Positions 21,617 through 32,289 of a stretch of 64,000 nt of DNA are shown here, piece by piece. A program made the position numbers and the translations under genes. Positions within the stretch are counted from its first letter, which is position 1. Each line of letters begins with the position of its first letter. This stretch comes from Nothophaeocryptopus gaeumannii. Taxonomy: Eukaryota; Ascomycota; Dothideomycetes; Mycosphaerellales; Mycosphaerellaceae. The notes beneath the pieces are model-generated. The model was not told the origin of the DNA, did no database searches, and was given only the letters and a program-made list of their open reading frames with translations. Where the stretch lies: the NCBI GenBank assembly GCA_031771865.1, contig JASISA010000025.1, positions 3,100,001 to 3,164,000 on the forward strand, given 5' to 3'.

Positions 21617-22156
21617 ATGAACATCCAAATTCCAAAGGCAATCCTGATCCCAGCGAGCCCAGAGTCTGAGCCGACGCCCACAGACTCTCAGAAGACCTCA
21701 CCATCTCAGCACCACTCCTCCCAAACTCCCACCACCTCTGTGCAAGAATCGATCTCAGATTATATAATCCGCCAATCTCATGCCTTCATCCACGCAATAA
21801 ACAACCGCGACTGGGCCTACCTCTCCACCCATATATCCCTTCTAATCGACCATGTAAATTTCCACGCAAAACTTACAGATTACCCTCTCGTGACGTCCTT
21901 CGCCGAACACGTACAAACCTCCAGAGACATTCTTGCCTTGGCGCCAGACGTTTATCTTACTATACTCGGGACAAATTGCGAGGTTGGCGAAGCGAAGGGA
22001 ACAGCGGACTGTTTTGTTAGGGTGGACGCTGCTGGACAGCCAGGAGGGATTGCCACACAGGGAGTCAGTCTGTTCGCATGGAGGCGACGGCCTGAGCATG
22101 GGCAGTGGTTGTGTTGTGAGCATACGGCGCTGAAGGGCGTTGAGGGGGTGGTTTGA
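21617..22156 (+). CDS. NTF2-like/SnoaL-type fold protein, function unknown
   Basis: 179 residues from the ATG at 21617; an in-frame ATG at 21577 would add 13 residues. After a Pro/Ser/Thr/Gln-rich start of about 45 residues, the rest reads like a cone-shaped NTF2-like domain: two helices (SDYIIRQSHAFIHAINNRDW, then LISLLIDHVNFHA-like sequence) followed by strands ending in an LFAWRRRPEHGQWLCCEH block. Such domains serve as small enzymes or binding scaffolds, and nothing here tells which. It starts 216 bases from SF3A2 on the opposite strand, so the two probably share a bidirectional promoter. Confidence 0.68.
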   Translation: MNIQIPKAILIPASPESEPTPTDSQKTSPSQHHSSQTPTTSVQESISDYIIRQSHAFIHAINNRDWAYLSTHISLLIDHVNFHAKLTDYPLVTSFAEHVQTSRDILALAPDVYLTILGTNCEVGEAKGTADCFVRVDAAGQPGGIATQGVSLFAWRRRPEHGQWLCCEHTALKGVEGVV

Positions 22157-22362
22157 AGAGGAGAGGCTTTTGTTTGGCGACGAGATCGGGGTCCGAGCTC
22201 TGCTCCGGATCCTTAATACCATTGGGCAATGCTGGGTATACACCGCTCCTCCAACTCGAAACCCGCCCAGTACATTTATGCATCGAAAAAAAACCGAACG
22301 CGCAATCACTACAAGCATTCAAAGGCCATGGCGTACTATGCATTACCCTTTCCATTCGGACA

Positions 22363-24174
22363 TCAAGTCCCCAACTCATACCTCCCCGTTGGACTCGGCC
22401 TCCATCCATCATCACTCCCATCCCAATGCGGATGCTGCGTATTAACCGCGCCCTCAAAATTAAACTCCGTAATCTCCGCAAAACTCGGCCTCAATACCCC
22501 TCTATGCCCTTCCCCTCCTCTTCGAAGAGACGCTGAAGCAGGACTCACTGAAGCCCTCCTATCCACGCCTCCACCATTCCCGCCATTCGGAAACCACCCA
22601 CTCACAGGACTCGGCCGCCCCTGTCTCCAAACCGGCGAGAATGGAACAGGAGAATGTGTTCGATCCCGTGTGGGTACGGCGCGAACGGTTGTGATGCGAC
22701 CGAAGTGGTCTCGATCGCAAGGCGATACCTCTGGACTGGCTTCTGGGAGATTTTCGCCGCCGCGCAGGGCGACTTTGCGGCGTTGACGGCGATCGGGTGG
22801 GGAGTATGCTCGTGCGGGGAGGATCATTTGGGGTTCGTCTCCGGGAGGGGAAAGACGGCCTGTTTGGCGATGTTGTGGGAGTGGGTGTTGTGGTAGCGGA
22901 TGTTGCGGTGGAGGTTGAGTAGGAGGGGAGTATGCGCGGCCTGGGAGGATATCGGCGTATTGTACAGGTGGTGATGGGGGGAAGGCTTCGCCTGGAGAGC
23001 CACGGTCTGGTGAGGATTCGGTTTCTGTCACAGAAGGAGATTTGGTAATGACGACGTATGGCTGGTGTCGGTGAGCTTGGGGTTCGTAGCTGTTCGCTCG
23101 ACCTCTGGACACAAAAGTATCGGCGTGATGAGCCGCGGCGCGAAGGTCGGTTTGACTAGGCGTGAGGAAGGGCGTTGCTGACCGACGACTACCATTTCTG
23201 CCCATGGGCGATTCGCCATCTAGTTCGTTGATGGCTGCGAGGTCATCGCCATTAAGCTCATGCGGTCTCACGGGGCCTATTGCATCTCCATGATCTGGAG
23301 GGCCACGTCTCAACGTCGAATTCGACTTTTGCAAACGCAGACCTCGTCCGTAGGCTGGATGCATGTGGCCATCGTGCATCATTCCTACAGCCTCAGGCAG
23401 CCTCTCAGTACTACTCATCGGCCTCACTCTTGCTCTGCCATGCTTATAGGCATCTTTCGCAAACCAGCTCCGAGCAGGTTCATTCGGCTCCAGCCGCCAA
23501 GGCGTAATATTCCTCGACTGCCTCAACGTACTCGGATGACTCCTCAGAAGCGTCCCAATATACGACGCAGTCGTCGTCGTACAAACCGAACATCTCGCCG
23601 GCTTAAAGTACTGTCCCGTCTGCTTCTTCCTTCTCCAAGCAAGATAAATTATCCCAGCAGCGGTAGTAATAGCGATCATGCTGATCAACAACCCAGCAAT
23701 AATCGCAATAGCCCGATCGATATCCATCGTTCCATGTCCCGCAATATGATTATGATCATTACTTCTCGGCTCGCCGGCGCTCGTCGATGATGTCGTGGAG
23801 GCTTCGGATTGCGTGGAGATTGACGTTGTCGCAGAGTGGGTGGCGGATGATTTTGGAGTTGTGGAAGCCCAGGGATGGCCTGTGTAAGTCGTGGCGCCTA
23901 TGACGAGGGGAGTCGGCCACCTCACAGTTGCAATGTTCAGGTTTGGTGGTATACCTGTTGGGAAAGCTTCTTCGATGATGGATTCTGCGGCGTTGCTGAT
24001 GCTGTCGATGTGGTTCTTGGGTTGCGGATTTGGACTTGCGGTGTAGAAGATGATGTTGTCTGCGGAGCCGGTTCTTGTTGGAAGCGATGCCTTGGCTGGT
24101 ATCCGTTGAGCGCTTGAGAGTCTTGCCTGGAGTATTAATACGAGTGCTGTTATAGTGGCCGACGCACAGCGCAT
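22363..24174 (-). CDS. Single-pass membrane protein with Ser/Thr-rich ectodomain and long cytoplasmic tail
   Basis: Intronless, 603 residues from the ATG at 24174. Residues 1-22 form a signal peptide with a likely cut after SSA. The ectodomain to about residue 153 is rich in Ser and Thr, so probably O-glycosylated. One hydrophobic segment spans about 154-180 (AIAIIAGLLISMIAITTAAG), followed by the stop-transfer RRKK. The tail of over 400 residues is basic, Pro-, Arg- and Ser-rich and disordered, with a short PQHPL repeat near residue 430. The layout resembles fungal cell-wall stress sensors (Wsc/Mid2 style), but there is no WSC cysteine domain, so this is only an architectural analogy. Confidence 0.8.
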   Translation of the reverse strand: MRCASATITALVLILQARLSSAQRIPAKASLPTRTGSADNIIFYTASPNPQPKNHIDSISNAAESIIEEAFPTGIPPNLNIATVRWPTPLVIGATTYTGHPWASTTPKSSATHSATTSISTQSEASTTSSTSAGEPRSNDHNHIAGHGTMDIDRAIAIIAGLLISMIAITTAAGIIYLAWRRKKQTGQYFKPARCSVCTTTTASYIGTLLRSHPSTLRQSRNITPWRLEPNEPARSWFAKDAYKHGRARVRPMSSTERLPEAVGMMHDGHMHPAYGRGLRLQKSNSTLRRGPPDHGDAIGPVRPHELNGDDLAAINELDGESPMGRNGSRRSATPFLTPSQTDLRAAAHHADTFVSRGRANSYEPQAHRHQPYVVITKSPSVTETESSPDRGSPGEAFPPSPPVQYADILPGRAYSPPTQPPPQHPLPQHPLPQHRQTGRLSPPGDEPQMILPARAYSPPDRRQRRKVALRGGENLPEASPEVSPCDRDHFGRITTVRAVPTRDRTHSPVPFSPVWRQGRPSPVSGWFPNGGNGGGVDRRASVSPASASLRRGGEGHRGVLRPSFAEITEFNFEGAVNTQHPHWDGSDDGWRPSPTGRYELGT

Positions 24175-25037
24175 TCTTGGTCTTGAAGGAGGCCACGGTG
24201 ACAGATGTCAAATCCTCTTGTCCGCGTAGCTGGAGCATCGATCAGGTGTGCGGGCAAAAGGTCTTCGAAAGAAGAGAAGAAGAGATCTTGCGATTATAAT
24301 TATAGCATAGATTGCACTTGTCTGATGGTGTCCTTAGCAGAACATACTTACTGCGTTATATCCTTGGTCCCGTGCAGGTATGATCAACACCTCATCTCTC
24401 GTGGGTGATGGATCCGATGATGGAGGGGCGTCCCAACCAAGAACAAGCCCGATCGTGTTCAAGGCGAGAACCACTTGAACTCATGGTTGCCAATTCCGGG
24501 AATGTGTACTCCGGATTCAGCTCAGGTCATTTCTACCTCCGTGCTGCGTTACAGAAGTTTTCCAAGGGATAAGCCTCTGGGGCGCGCTCGTGCCCTCAAG
24601 ATCGGCTATGAACACGTGTCGTAGGATAAGCTCGTGAATTTTGTTGGACGTCCTGTCGTCCACATCCGAGGCGGGAGGGTCTCGAAAAGTTGAAGTGTCA
24701 TCCAATGCACAGTGTTGGGTACCGTCAGAAAGTCCAGGATCCCTTCGGTTGCCATTGGATAATACGACATGCCGAGAAAACTGACAGCAAGTGTAACTGC
24801 ATCTACCTTCTTAGATGTCAACGGTCATAGATCTTCATGGGAGTTGTCTTGCGCGGTGAGGAAGTCTGGGGAATTGGGCTCTGCCTTCGTATTGCGGTCA
24901 GTCAAATGTTTCTACTTGACCATGCCGCTTTGCGTGAGTGTCTCGCCTTCATCGCGAAATCTATTGGCTCGATCTGGGACCGAGTAGTCAAAATGCCATG
25001 CTTGCTCAGTATACAGTGTTTTACTCTCACATTACCT
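24175..25037. other. Intergenic, 0.86 kb
   Basis: It lies upstream of the membrane-protein gene and downstream of VMA13. Minus-strand frames near 24517-24821 have a mildly protein-like composition, but I find no start, splice logic or motif to support a gene. Confidence 0.5.
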
Positions 25038-26540
25038 CTAGTCCTGACCGAAATTGTATCTCAACCATTCGCCGACAGCTCTCAGGCTTTCCCATCGTAC
25101 GGTCTCATTCTCATCCTGCATCAAAGCCATGACTCTTGCTTTCAGTCCGAACTTCTCCAATTGTATTCTTTTATCCGGGCAAGTCTTGACCAAGAACGCA
25201 ACATCGTTGGCACCGATTGCGAGTACTTGCTTGTCGGTCTGCCAATCCTTGCTCAGGATCTCCGCAAGCTTCTTGCACAGTGCTCCTTGCTCCTCCTCGA
25301 TGATTCGCTGAGCGTTCTCGTCCCAAAAAGCTTCATTCTTGTGAGGTGGTGACCATCTCAAGTGCCCAGAGTTGACTTCCGCCGAGTACTCGTCGAACGT
25401 GGTCTGTGTTTTCGTGTATTCTTCAAGCAGGCTGGAAAGATTATCCAGATCCTCAAGCAGATCCTGATCAGTCAGTTTCCGGCCTTTCAGATTGGACAAA
25501 ACTGTGGGTAGCCTCGCGGGAAGCGCAGCGGGCATGAGAGTGGCTTTGTTGTATGCTAAAAGATTATTGAGCGTTCCGAGCAGTAAACGTGTTGTCTTCT
25601 CTTTGGGCGACATTCGCAGCAGCTGGGTGTAGAGTGGTATGATGTCGTGCTCCTCGTCCAACCCCTGGCCCACGAGCTGCCCCTCGAAGGACAGTTGCCA
25701 AATGACCATTAGGATGTGATATAACAGCTGAAGACCAACACCACTGATCTTGATGCTGGTGTCCACTGTTCGAATGCTCGCGGCTGAACTTCCGTTGCCG
25801 TTGTACGCTGTACTGTCCGAGTCCTTTCCGCCTGTTGCGCTTCGCAGCACGTCTATCAGCGGACCTAACGTCTCTTTACGTTGCTTCCAAAACTGCTGTC
25901 TTGACTTGCTCGTACGAAGCAACGCGCTGTATTCTTGGACCGCAATATCCTGAAGATTGCAATCCGACGTCTTCGCGAGCTCGGCGATGTAGGAGTACAG
26001 CTTTGGCAGGGCCTCGTCGATCTCGGGTGTGGACTTTGGTTGTGCTGTAATGGCGTGCGAGAGTAAGGAGGCAAGCACTGAAGAAGTGAGCAGTGGGATC
26101 GGATCTTCTGGGCTGTTTGACTGCTTCAGTAGCGGCAGAAGAGGCTTGTATGGCTGCGGGTGCTTGATGAGCGATTCGGTCAGCGTCGGAATGTCTACAC
26201 CTGTGTTAGCCAGTCCGCAAGCAGTAGGTCTGATTCTGCACGCACCATCCACCAGATCGCCAGTCAAGACTAGCATGTATTGTAGGATGTCTGTCCGCTT
26301 GGCTGCGCTCTCAAAGATGCTCTTAGTTTGGTCATTGCCCAGCAGGAGGTCGGTATATGTCTTGACATCGCTCTCGATGGTCTGTTTACGTTGCTCTTTC
26401 CGGACTTTGTCAATGGCTTTGATCTTCTTGAGGTCCTCATCCGTGATAGTCTTCGCGCGAACAGCTCCCTCCCAAGATATAGGCCGCGCTCGGATGTTGT
26501 TTTGGAGGGAGACGATATATGCTGGCGGATCGATGGACAT
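25038..26540 (-). CDS. VMA13: V-type proton ATPase subunit H (VMA13)
   Basis: Two exons, 26540-26246 and 26194-25038, 483 residues. The intron of 51 bases (26195-26245, GTGCGT..GTGTAG with GCTAAC before the acceptor) is a multiple of three and has no stop in frame, so the unspliced message would also be translatable as 500 residues. Family features are the start (QNNIRARPISWEG), the helical armadillo-like N-domain, and the well conserved C-domain: LRWSPPHKNEAFWDEN, ALAVGANDVAFLV-like sequence, and ARVMALMQDENETVRWESLR. Subunit H sits on the cytosolic V1 sector, activates the assembled pump and inhibits ATP hydrolysis by free V1. It is divergent from the SCAP gene across about 0.5 kb. Confidence 0.96.
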   Translation of the reverse strand: MSIDPPAYIVSLQNNIRARPISWEGAVRAKTITDEDLKKIKAIDKVRKEQRKQTIESDVKTYTDLLLGNDQTKSIFESAAKRTDILQYMLVLTGDLVDGACRIRPTACGLANTGVDIPTLTESLIKHPQPYKPLLPLLKQSNSPEDPIPLLTSSVLASLLSHAITAQPKSTPEIDEALPKLYSYIAELAKTSDCNLQDIAVQEYSALLRTSKSRQQFWKQRKETLGPLIDVLRSATGGKDSDSTAYNGNGSSAASIRTVDTSIKISGVGLQLLYHILMVIWQLSFEGQLVGQGLDEEHDIIPLYTQLLRMSPKEKTTRLLLGTLNNLLAYNKATLMPAALPARLPTVLSNLKGRKLTDQDLLEDLDNLSSLLEEYTKTQTTFDEYSAEVNSGHLRWSPPHKNEAFWDENAQRIIEEEQGALCKKLAEILSKDWQTDKQVLAIGANDVAFLVKTCPDKRIQLEKFGLKARVMALMQDENETVRWESLRAVGEWLRYNFGQD

Positions 26541-27048
26541 TGCGGCGGCTCTGCTTCCGGAGGTCGCTTGCTGGAGCTTCCGCAGTGGTCGATAGTGGTT
26601 CTAATGGAAGTTCGAAGGGTGTATGCGCCTTTATATGGAGCTCTCGGTGCCTTGACGTAGTAACTTTGTTGCAGCTGCCAGTCAGAGCAATCGCAAGCCA
26701 GAGCAAGAGCGTGCCTCAGGCCTACAGAAGCTCGGACTCGGCCGCGGCTTAAGCGAAACTTAGATGCCGCTCCTGCACCCTCGATCGTTCGATGTCCACT
26801 TCCTCTCTCACTTCAAAAGGACATCTCGCTTCCCAGCGTCAATGTGATTCAGTATATCACGGTAGTCCAAGGTCGTCAACGCTCTTGCAGAAAGTTTTAA
26901 GCGGCCTCGAGATACGGCATGGAGCCTGACCTGGACCAAGATCACGCACAATCCGCAGCCATCCAGAGATGAATGAACATCTCTTCACCCTTCTTTTCGA
27001 AACATCAAGACATCACCAATGCCTTGATATGCTCATACAGAATTGGAG
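26541..27048. other. Divergent promoter region between VMA13 and the SCAP homologue
   Basis: About 0.5 kb that must hold both promoters. I see no coding feature. Confidence 0.5.
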
Positions 27049-30000
27049 ATGCTCTGGTACCTACTTTCGCCGTTAAGAGGCACTACTCAGCCTCCACGAC
27101 TCTCGGCAAATCATCCTATCCGTAGAGCCTTCTACCGCCATGGCAAGACGACTGCACTCCACTGGCTGGTGGCAATGCTGGTCTCTGTTGCGATCGCGAT
27201 GGGGTTTTCTTATCCATCTGTTATGATCTCGGAGAATCCCACAGCTGGCTTTGCCGCGCATCCGCACCATGTCTGGACTTCTGCCAAGCCAGTGACTGAT
27301 ATCAAAACTCCCATCGATGTGGAGATGCGCCAGATATGGGTCCACGGCTCCTACATGAAAGCTCTCGACAAAGATGTTCTCAAGCGCGCACTGGCTGTTC
27401 AGCAGAGCATCGTCGGAAGCGAGAAACTCAGCCAAGCAGTTCCTGGATTGAACGACAAAATCCGGTCGAGCACTCTGGACTGGGGCTATCATTCTCCATT
27501 GATGTACTGGAACAATTCCGAATACAACATAGATGCAGATACGGACATTGTCAGGACTATCAACGAACAGAAGCACAGCTCCTCGTCTTTGAACGTTGTT
27601 CTTCGACCTGCGTCGGTCTTTGCTGGAAAGAAGTTCGACAGGACACAACTTCGCGCCGCCGACGCTCTCGTCATTACTCTCATGAACAAGGGAGGAGACG
27701 GACTCGGCAAGGAGTGGGAAGGCAGAATGAAGACGCTGGCTGACAACGCCTGCAGTAGCTGCACTCTGTTCCCTTCCGACGGCCAGGTCACACGACACAG
27801 AGTCTATGAATTTAGCTTCACGCCACTTAGCATCTCGGAGCACGTTGCACTTACCTTTGCATATAGCTGCATGGCTGTCTACGTGTTGCTTAGTCTGCGT
27901 CGGATGAAGGCCTTCCACAGCCGGTTTGGACTCGTCGTAACCGCCATCACGCAGATGACTTGTTCCATTTTGTCGAGCTTCACCATTTGCGGGATATTGA
28001 AGGTCAACTTGTCCATGGTTCCGCAAAATGCTTATCCATTTGTCGTTCTCGTTTTGGGAGTTGAGAACATGTTCAGGCTCATAAACGCTGTGCTGGCATA
28101 TCCACCAACAATGGCTACCGAGCTGCGAATAGCGAACGCCCTAGGAGACATTGGTCCGCTCTCTGTGGCTGCCGCAGCACAAAACTTGACCATATTGTCA
28201 CTGCTGTCGATGGTAGTATCACCTGGCGTCGCCGCTTTCTGTGCATTTGCGGCGATCGCGACACTTTTTGATGCCTTCTTCCTATTGACGTTCTTCGTCG
28301 CCGTTCTGAATGTTGACATTCGCCGCTTAGAACTGCAAGATGCGCTGGCTGCAAGACACAATCGACCTCGTCGGAGGCGGCCCTCTCCGTTGCAGCATAC
28401 TTGGGTTGATGCTCTTCTGCAAGGACGACTACCCTTCAGCACTCGAATGGCGGGCACAGCCGTGACAACCACTTTTGTACTGTCCCTCAACTACCATTTC
28501 TTCGAACACAAGGAGAAGGCGACAAATCTGCGGGAATTGCTGGGACTAGTCAGCGGCGGTTCGCCCACAATCACCGACCTCGACACGTTTGCGCCTGCTC
28601 CGATGAATGCCACCTTGACACCGGCGGAGTGGATGCGCATGCAAGACTTCGACACTGCAAAAGAGGTGATGAGGCTCGCCAAGCCAGGTGCTGACAGCTT
28701 CGTCATTCGGCTCTTTGCGCCTTTGGTCGTGGTATTGGGTGGCTCGGATCGTACTGGAGTACCGCAAGGAGGCCTAGCCTGGCCACATGCACTGCGCAGC
28801 TTCACCATACATCACTTTTACCCCGTTGCGGTAGCGATCATCTTCATCGTGGCATTTGTTGCTGTGTTGATGAACTTCCTGTTATACAGTGAAGCTGGTG
28901 ACGAGGACAATGACATCGCGCGAACTGATACTGAAGATGTCTTGACTAGCGACCTGGTGCTGCTTCCTCACCGTCTCGACATCATCAAAATAGCCGGCAA
29001 TGAAAGTGGCCATATGGTGACAGTTGGCCTGGATCGGACTATCGCGATCTCTCTCGCGGACAGGACAAGGCAGAATTACCAGGCCATACCGATGCCGAAC
29101 GACGTGCTGCGCCTCATCTCCTGGCCAATCCATCATCTCTCGCTCGATGAGAATGGCGAGTGGATTGCGTGTCACTGCTCAGACGATCGAGTCTTGGTGT
29201 ATCACTCAACCAAGGGCTCTTTCATTTGTAGACTAGTACAGTATCCGGACGACCATCCTGCTACGATCTTCACGTTCACCACTCTGCCTTCAACTGAAGG
29301 AACCAGGTTCTACTTCATGGTTTTGACCTCCGGAGGTCGCCTCGCGATGAGCTGTTTGGATGATGGCATGTCATTTGGAGCTGACTTGTCGCCATTTCCG
29401 GTGATGGGCGCAGTCCTTGGCGATACAGCGCAAGGCCACCAGCTATACATTGTAACTATGGAGGCCAAGATCATCGCACACGCGTGGAGCGGATCCCAAT
29501 GGACGCAGACGAATACGGCAAGTCTCGACATCGAGACTGAGCAAGGCCACCTCGGTGGCAACCTTACCAGCCAAGTACATCTGCAGACGTATTCAGACCT
29601 TGATATCGACCTCGTGATACTCACAACATCGACAGCAACAATCTTCTTGAACGCAAATACACTTGCACAAATGGCGAAATTAGACTACGGAGAGGAGATT
29701 GAATCTCCAGAAGCATTCCTGGTTGGTCCTTCACGAAAGTGCCCTGCTTGTGGAAGCCTATCGCTACGTAGGGCTGGCGTCGCAAGCAGCAGGCCTGATT
29801 CTTGCAGGCTGACCACCTGGTCTACCAGCGACAACGGTGATGACTGCGTTTGCTTGGCGAAACCATCAAGTGCATGCACGCCGTTCAGCAGCGCCCCGAA
29901 GGAGACACACGCGATCCCCGCTGCTGGAGCTTGGAGTCCGGTCCGGTCACAGGCAATCATCGGCTTGCGTAAACGTCACAGGCAACCATCTCCTACCAAC

Positions 30001-30372
30001 TCTCCGGGTCAGAAGCCGACGACTTCTCAGCTCCGTCAAAGACGCGCGCATGCGCGTAAACAGTCGCAAGCTGACGGAGGCACTGGTGAGCAATGGGAGG
30101 CATACAAGCTCGCCTTAGACGGCGAGATGCAGATACTTGAAATTCCGCCTGCACAGCTAGCATCTGGTATGACTGGCGACACCAGCTTATACGCAGACAA
30201 CGCTGGCCCTGCTATATCGCTAGACAGCCAGACTGTAGCTGTCGCGTTTGGAAATTCTGTCAGGATCATACATTCGTCGAGAAGGGGCAGCATATCCGGG
30301 CGTAGTGCGACGACGAGTTTGGAGAGGACTGGCAGTACGAGGAAAAATGCGAACGGGCGTAAGACGCGTTGA
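27049..30372 (+). CDS. SCP1: SREBP cleavage-activating protein (SCAP/Scp1) homologue with sterol-sensing domain
   Basis: Intronless, 1107 residues from the ATG at 27049. A first membrane helix (about 36-56) precedes a long lumenal loop. Residues about 264-428 form a sterol-sensing domain of five hydrophobic helices, including the family block NAYPFVVLVLGVENMFRLIN. Further membrane helices lie near 465-485 and 590-615 (AVAIIFIVAFVAVLMNFLLY). The cytosolic C-terminal half has WD-like repeats, beginning after LVLLPHRLDIIKIAG and ending in VAVAFGNSVRIIHSS, with a basic, disordered insert around 960-1010. Fission yeast Scp1 escorts the SREBP transcription factor and senses sterol or oxygen shortage at the ER. 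The start and domain order fit that family well. No SREBP or Insig gene lies in this window. Confidence 0.93.
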   Translation: MLWYLLSPLRGTTQPPRLSANHPIRRAFYRHGKTTALHWLVAMLVSVAIAMGFSYPSVMISENPTAGFAAHPHHVWTSAKPVTDIKTPIDVEMRQIWVHGSYMKALDKDVLKRALAVQQSIVGSEKLSQAVPGLNDKIRSSTLDWGYHSPLMYWNNSEYNIDADTDIVRTINEQKHSSSSLNVVLRPASVFAGKKFDRTQLRAADALVITLMNKGGDGLGKEWEGRMKTLADNACSSCTLFPSDGQVTRHRVYEFSFTPLSISEHVALTFAYSCMAVYVLLSLRRMKAFHSRFGLVVTAITQMTCSILSSFTICGILKVNLSMVPQNAYPFVVLVLGVENMFRLINAVLAYPPTMATELRIANALGDIGPLSVAAAAQNLTILSLLSMVVSPGVAAFCAFAAIATLFDAFFLLTFFVAVLNVDIRRLELQDALAARHNRPRRRRPSPLQHTWVDALLQGRLPFSTRMAGTAVTTTFVLSLNYHFFEHKEKATNLRELLGLVSGGSPTITDLDTFAPAPMNATLTPAEWMRMQDFDTAKEVMRLAKPGADSFVIRLFAPLVVVLGGSDRTGVPQGGLAWPHALRSFTIHHFYPVAVAIIFIVAFVAVLMNFLLYSEAGDEDNDIARTDTEDVLTSDLVLLPHRLDIIKIAGNESGHMVTVGLDRTIAISLADRTRQNYQAIPMPNDVLRLISWPIHHLSLDENGEWIACHCSDDRVLVYHSTKGSFICRLVQYPDDHPATIFTFTTLPSTEGTRFYFMVLTSGGRLAMSCLDDGMSFGADLSPFPVMGAVLGDTAQGHQLYIVTMEAKIIAHAWSGSQWTQTNTASLDIETEQGHLGGNLTSQVHLQTYSDLDIDLVILTTSTATIFLNANTLAQMAKLDYGEEIESPEAFLVGPSRKCPACGSLSLRRAGVASSRPDSCRLTTWSTSDNGDDCVCLAKPSSACTPFSSAPKETHAIPAAGAWSPVRSQAIIGLRKRHRQPSPTNSPGQKPTTSQLRQRRAHARKQSQADGGTGEQWEAYKLALDGEMQILEIPPAQLASGMTGDTSLYADNAGPAISLDSQTVAVAFGNSVRIIHSSRRGSISGRSATTSLERTGSTRKNANGRKTR

Positions 30373-31679
30373 TGGGGAAAAAGTGGGCAGGACGCGCGAG
30401 ACTTTGTACGATTATTGAAATGGGAGACACATAGTGCTCTGTATATAGTATTAGACTTCAGGTTACTCATGCAGGTACATGAACTCTCGTGTCGCCACTG
30501 CGAGGCTTGCAGACACGGCGTGCTGACTGCACATTGTGGAACGACCTGGCAATTGCTTCGCGATTCTGGCCTCTTGACAAAGTCCATCTCGAGGTCATAG
30601 AGAAAAGAGGGACCGTGACAGGAAGAGAGAGCATGAGTAATCTATATGGTTTGGTTCGCTTTCGTCAACGATTATCCAGACTCGGCATTCCTGTCGCTCG
30701 TACCGCTTGACCGGTTTGACAACCCGAATGGCACGAGCACGGGAGTCGTTCTCGCGCGGAAGAGGGAAGGATGTTGTGGAACGATTCAACGCGAGTCCCG
30801 TATCGAACTTCGCTTCCATGTGTTCAGCTCAGCTCTCTGGACATGACCACTCGCTCAACTCCATACGATTGCGTTCTTCTTGGTGCATAGCAGGACCGCC
30901 TATAGTAGATGCCCAGACCTGCAAGATGCATAGGCAGTGGAGCTGATGCAGGCTGCAGGCCACGTTCCCAGCGAAAAAATGCGGAAAGCATGTGATGTTG
31001 GGCGATCCTTCAAGATCCTTGGCGTGAAAGCAGAGCGAAGAAGTGGAGTCTATCAGCCGACGATTCGCGATTCAGTTTGTGGAAGACAGGAACCTCTTGT
31101 TCGGTGAACTCCGATTCATCGAAGATCCAGCAGAGATCATTCGCTGAAGAGAAAAGACTCGACTGACTGCGCCGCCAATAGCGCAGCAGAGAAATGCAAC
31201 ATCGAAAGTTCTGGTGTGAGAGCTGAAAGGATTCCAGGAGAAGAGAGGCTTCGAGGTTTGGGCCGCGTGGCCACGCTTGTACCAAACTGGGTAATCCTTC
31301 ACCAAAAAGTTGAGGGAGGCACCGTCCAAGGGTGACACCAGAAATGCCTTTAATTAGCACACCTGTGGCCATGCTCTCTGCTGCTATGCTCGACACAACC
31401 GGTTCTTATTGACCAACTTCTCCTCCACTTCTTCCTTGTCATATTCCACATCTACATTCATAACTAATCAATCAATCAACTCCTTGTCGCTTGAAGGGAT
31501 TTTGCTGGTCGTTCGTTTACCAAACATCCAAGTTGTCGATCATTATCAATACCACACGGCAGCTTTTCCACAACCATCCCTTGAAAGAGAATCCTTCGAG
31601 GAACGCCATATACTCTCAGGCGATTGCCATCCCAAGACCTCGACGACTTTCTCGCGACACAAGCTTCCTTTTAGCCAAA
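30373..31679. other. Intergenic, 1.3 kb
   Basis: 3' flank of the SCAP gene and 5' region of the GPI-type gene. The last 250 bases before 31680 are rich in C and T, like a fungal promoter/leader. No gene or RNA is seen. Confidence 0.55.
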
Positions 31680-32289
31680 ATGCAGTACAAGACTCTTTTC
31701 GCCGGCGCTGCCCTTGCAGTTTCCGCCTACGCCCAGGATGCTTCCCAGTCTTCTGAAGCCGCACAGCTGTGAGCCTCTCTTGGTCCAAACACCTCCTGCA
31801 CGACCCAAGCTGACAGTATCTTGCAGTCTCTCCGTCGTCTCGGTCCTCCAAACCGCCCTCCCCTCCTCCCTAATCCAAGAAGCTCTCACCAACTCCGCCG
31901 CCGTCTCCAGCGAAATCGCATCCGAATTCGCCACCGGCGAGACACCTTCCTGGTTCACCGCTTTGCCTTCAGACGTCCAGACTTATCTGGTCCCGGCGGG
32001 TGCTGTTGCGACCGCTAACGCCACCGGTATCACTTCTTCTGGAACTGCAGCGTCAGTATTCCCTTCGAACTCCGCCAATGGTACCACACTTGGGACTGCG
32101 GCTTCTAACTCGAGGACGTTGACGCGGACGACGAGTGCGACGCTTACTGAGTCCAGTGCATCGACGGGTGCTAGCGCGACTGGTGGATCTGCGTCGAGCA
32201 GCTCGAGCGGTGGTGCGAGTGTGCCGACTGCCATTTATGGCATGTCTCTTGCCGGCGCTGTTGGCTTGCTCGGTGTTCTCGCTCTGTAA
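31680..32289 (+). CDS. Small secreted Ser/Ala-rich protein with GPI-anchor signal
   Basis: Two exons, 31680-31768 and 31827-32289, 183 residues. The 58-base intron has a GTGAGC donor, GCTGAC branch site and TTGCAG acceptor. Residues 1-19 are a signal peptide (MQYKTLFAGAALAVSAYAQ). The mature part has a helical stretch (LQTALPSSLIQEALTNS, FTALPSDVQTYL), then a Ser/Thr/Ala/Gly stretch likely to be O-glycosylated. The C-terminus is a hydrophobic tail ending GLLGVLAL after small residues, the usual signal for GPI anchoring. Such proteins sit in the plasma membrane or cell wall. I see few cysteines, so it is not a classical hydrophobin or CFEM protein. Confidence 0.8.

Noticed and set aside
20612..22156. 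A 514-codon plus-strand frame
   Set aside because: Most of it is the antisense shadow of SF3A2; only the last 179 codons from 21617 look like a real protein.
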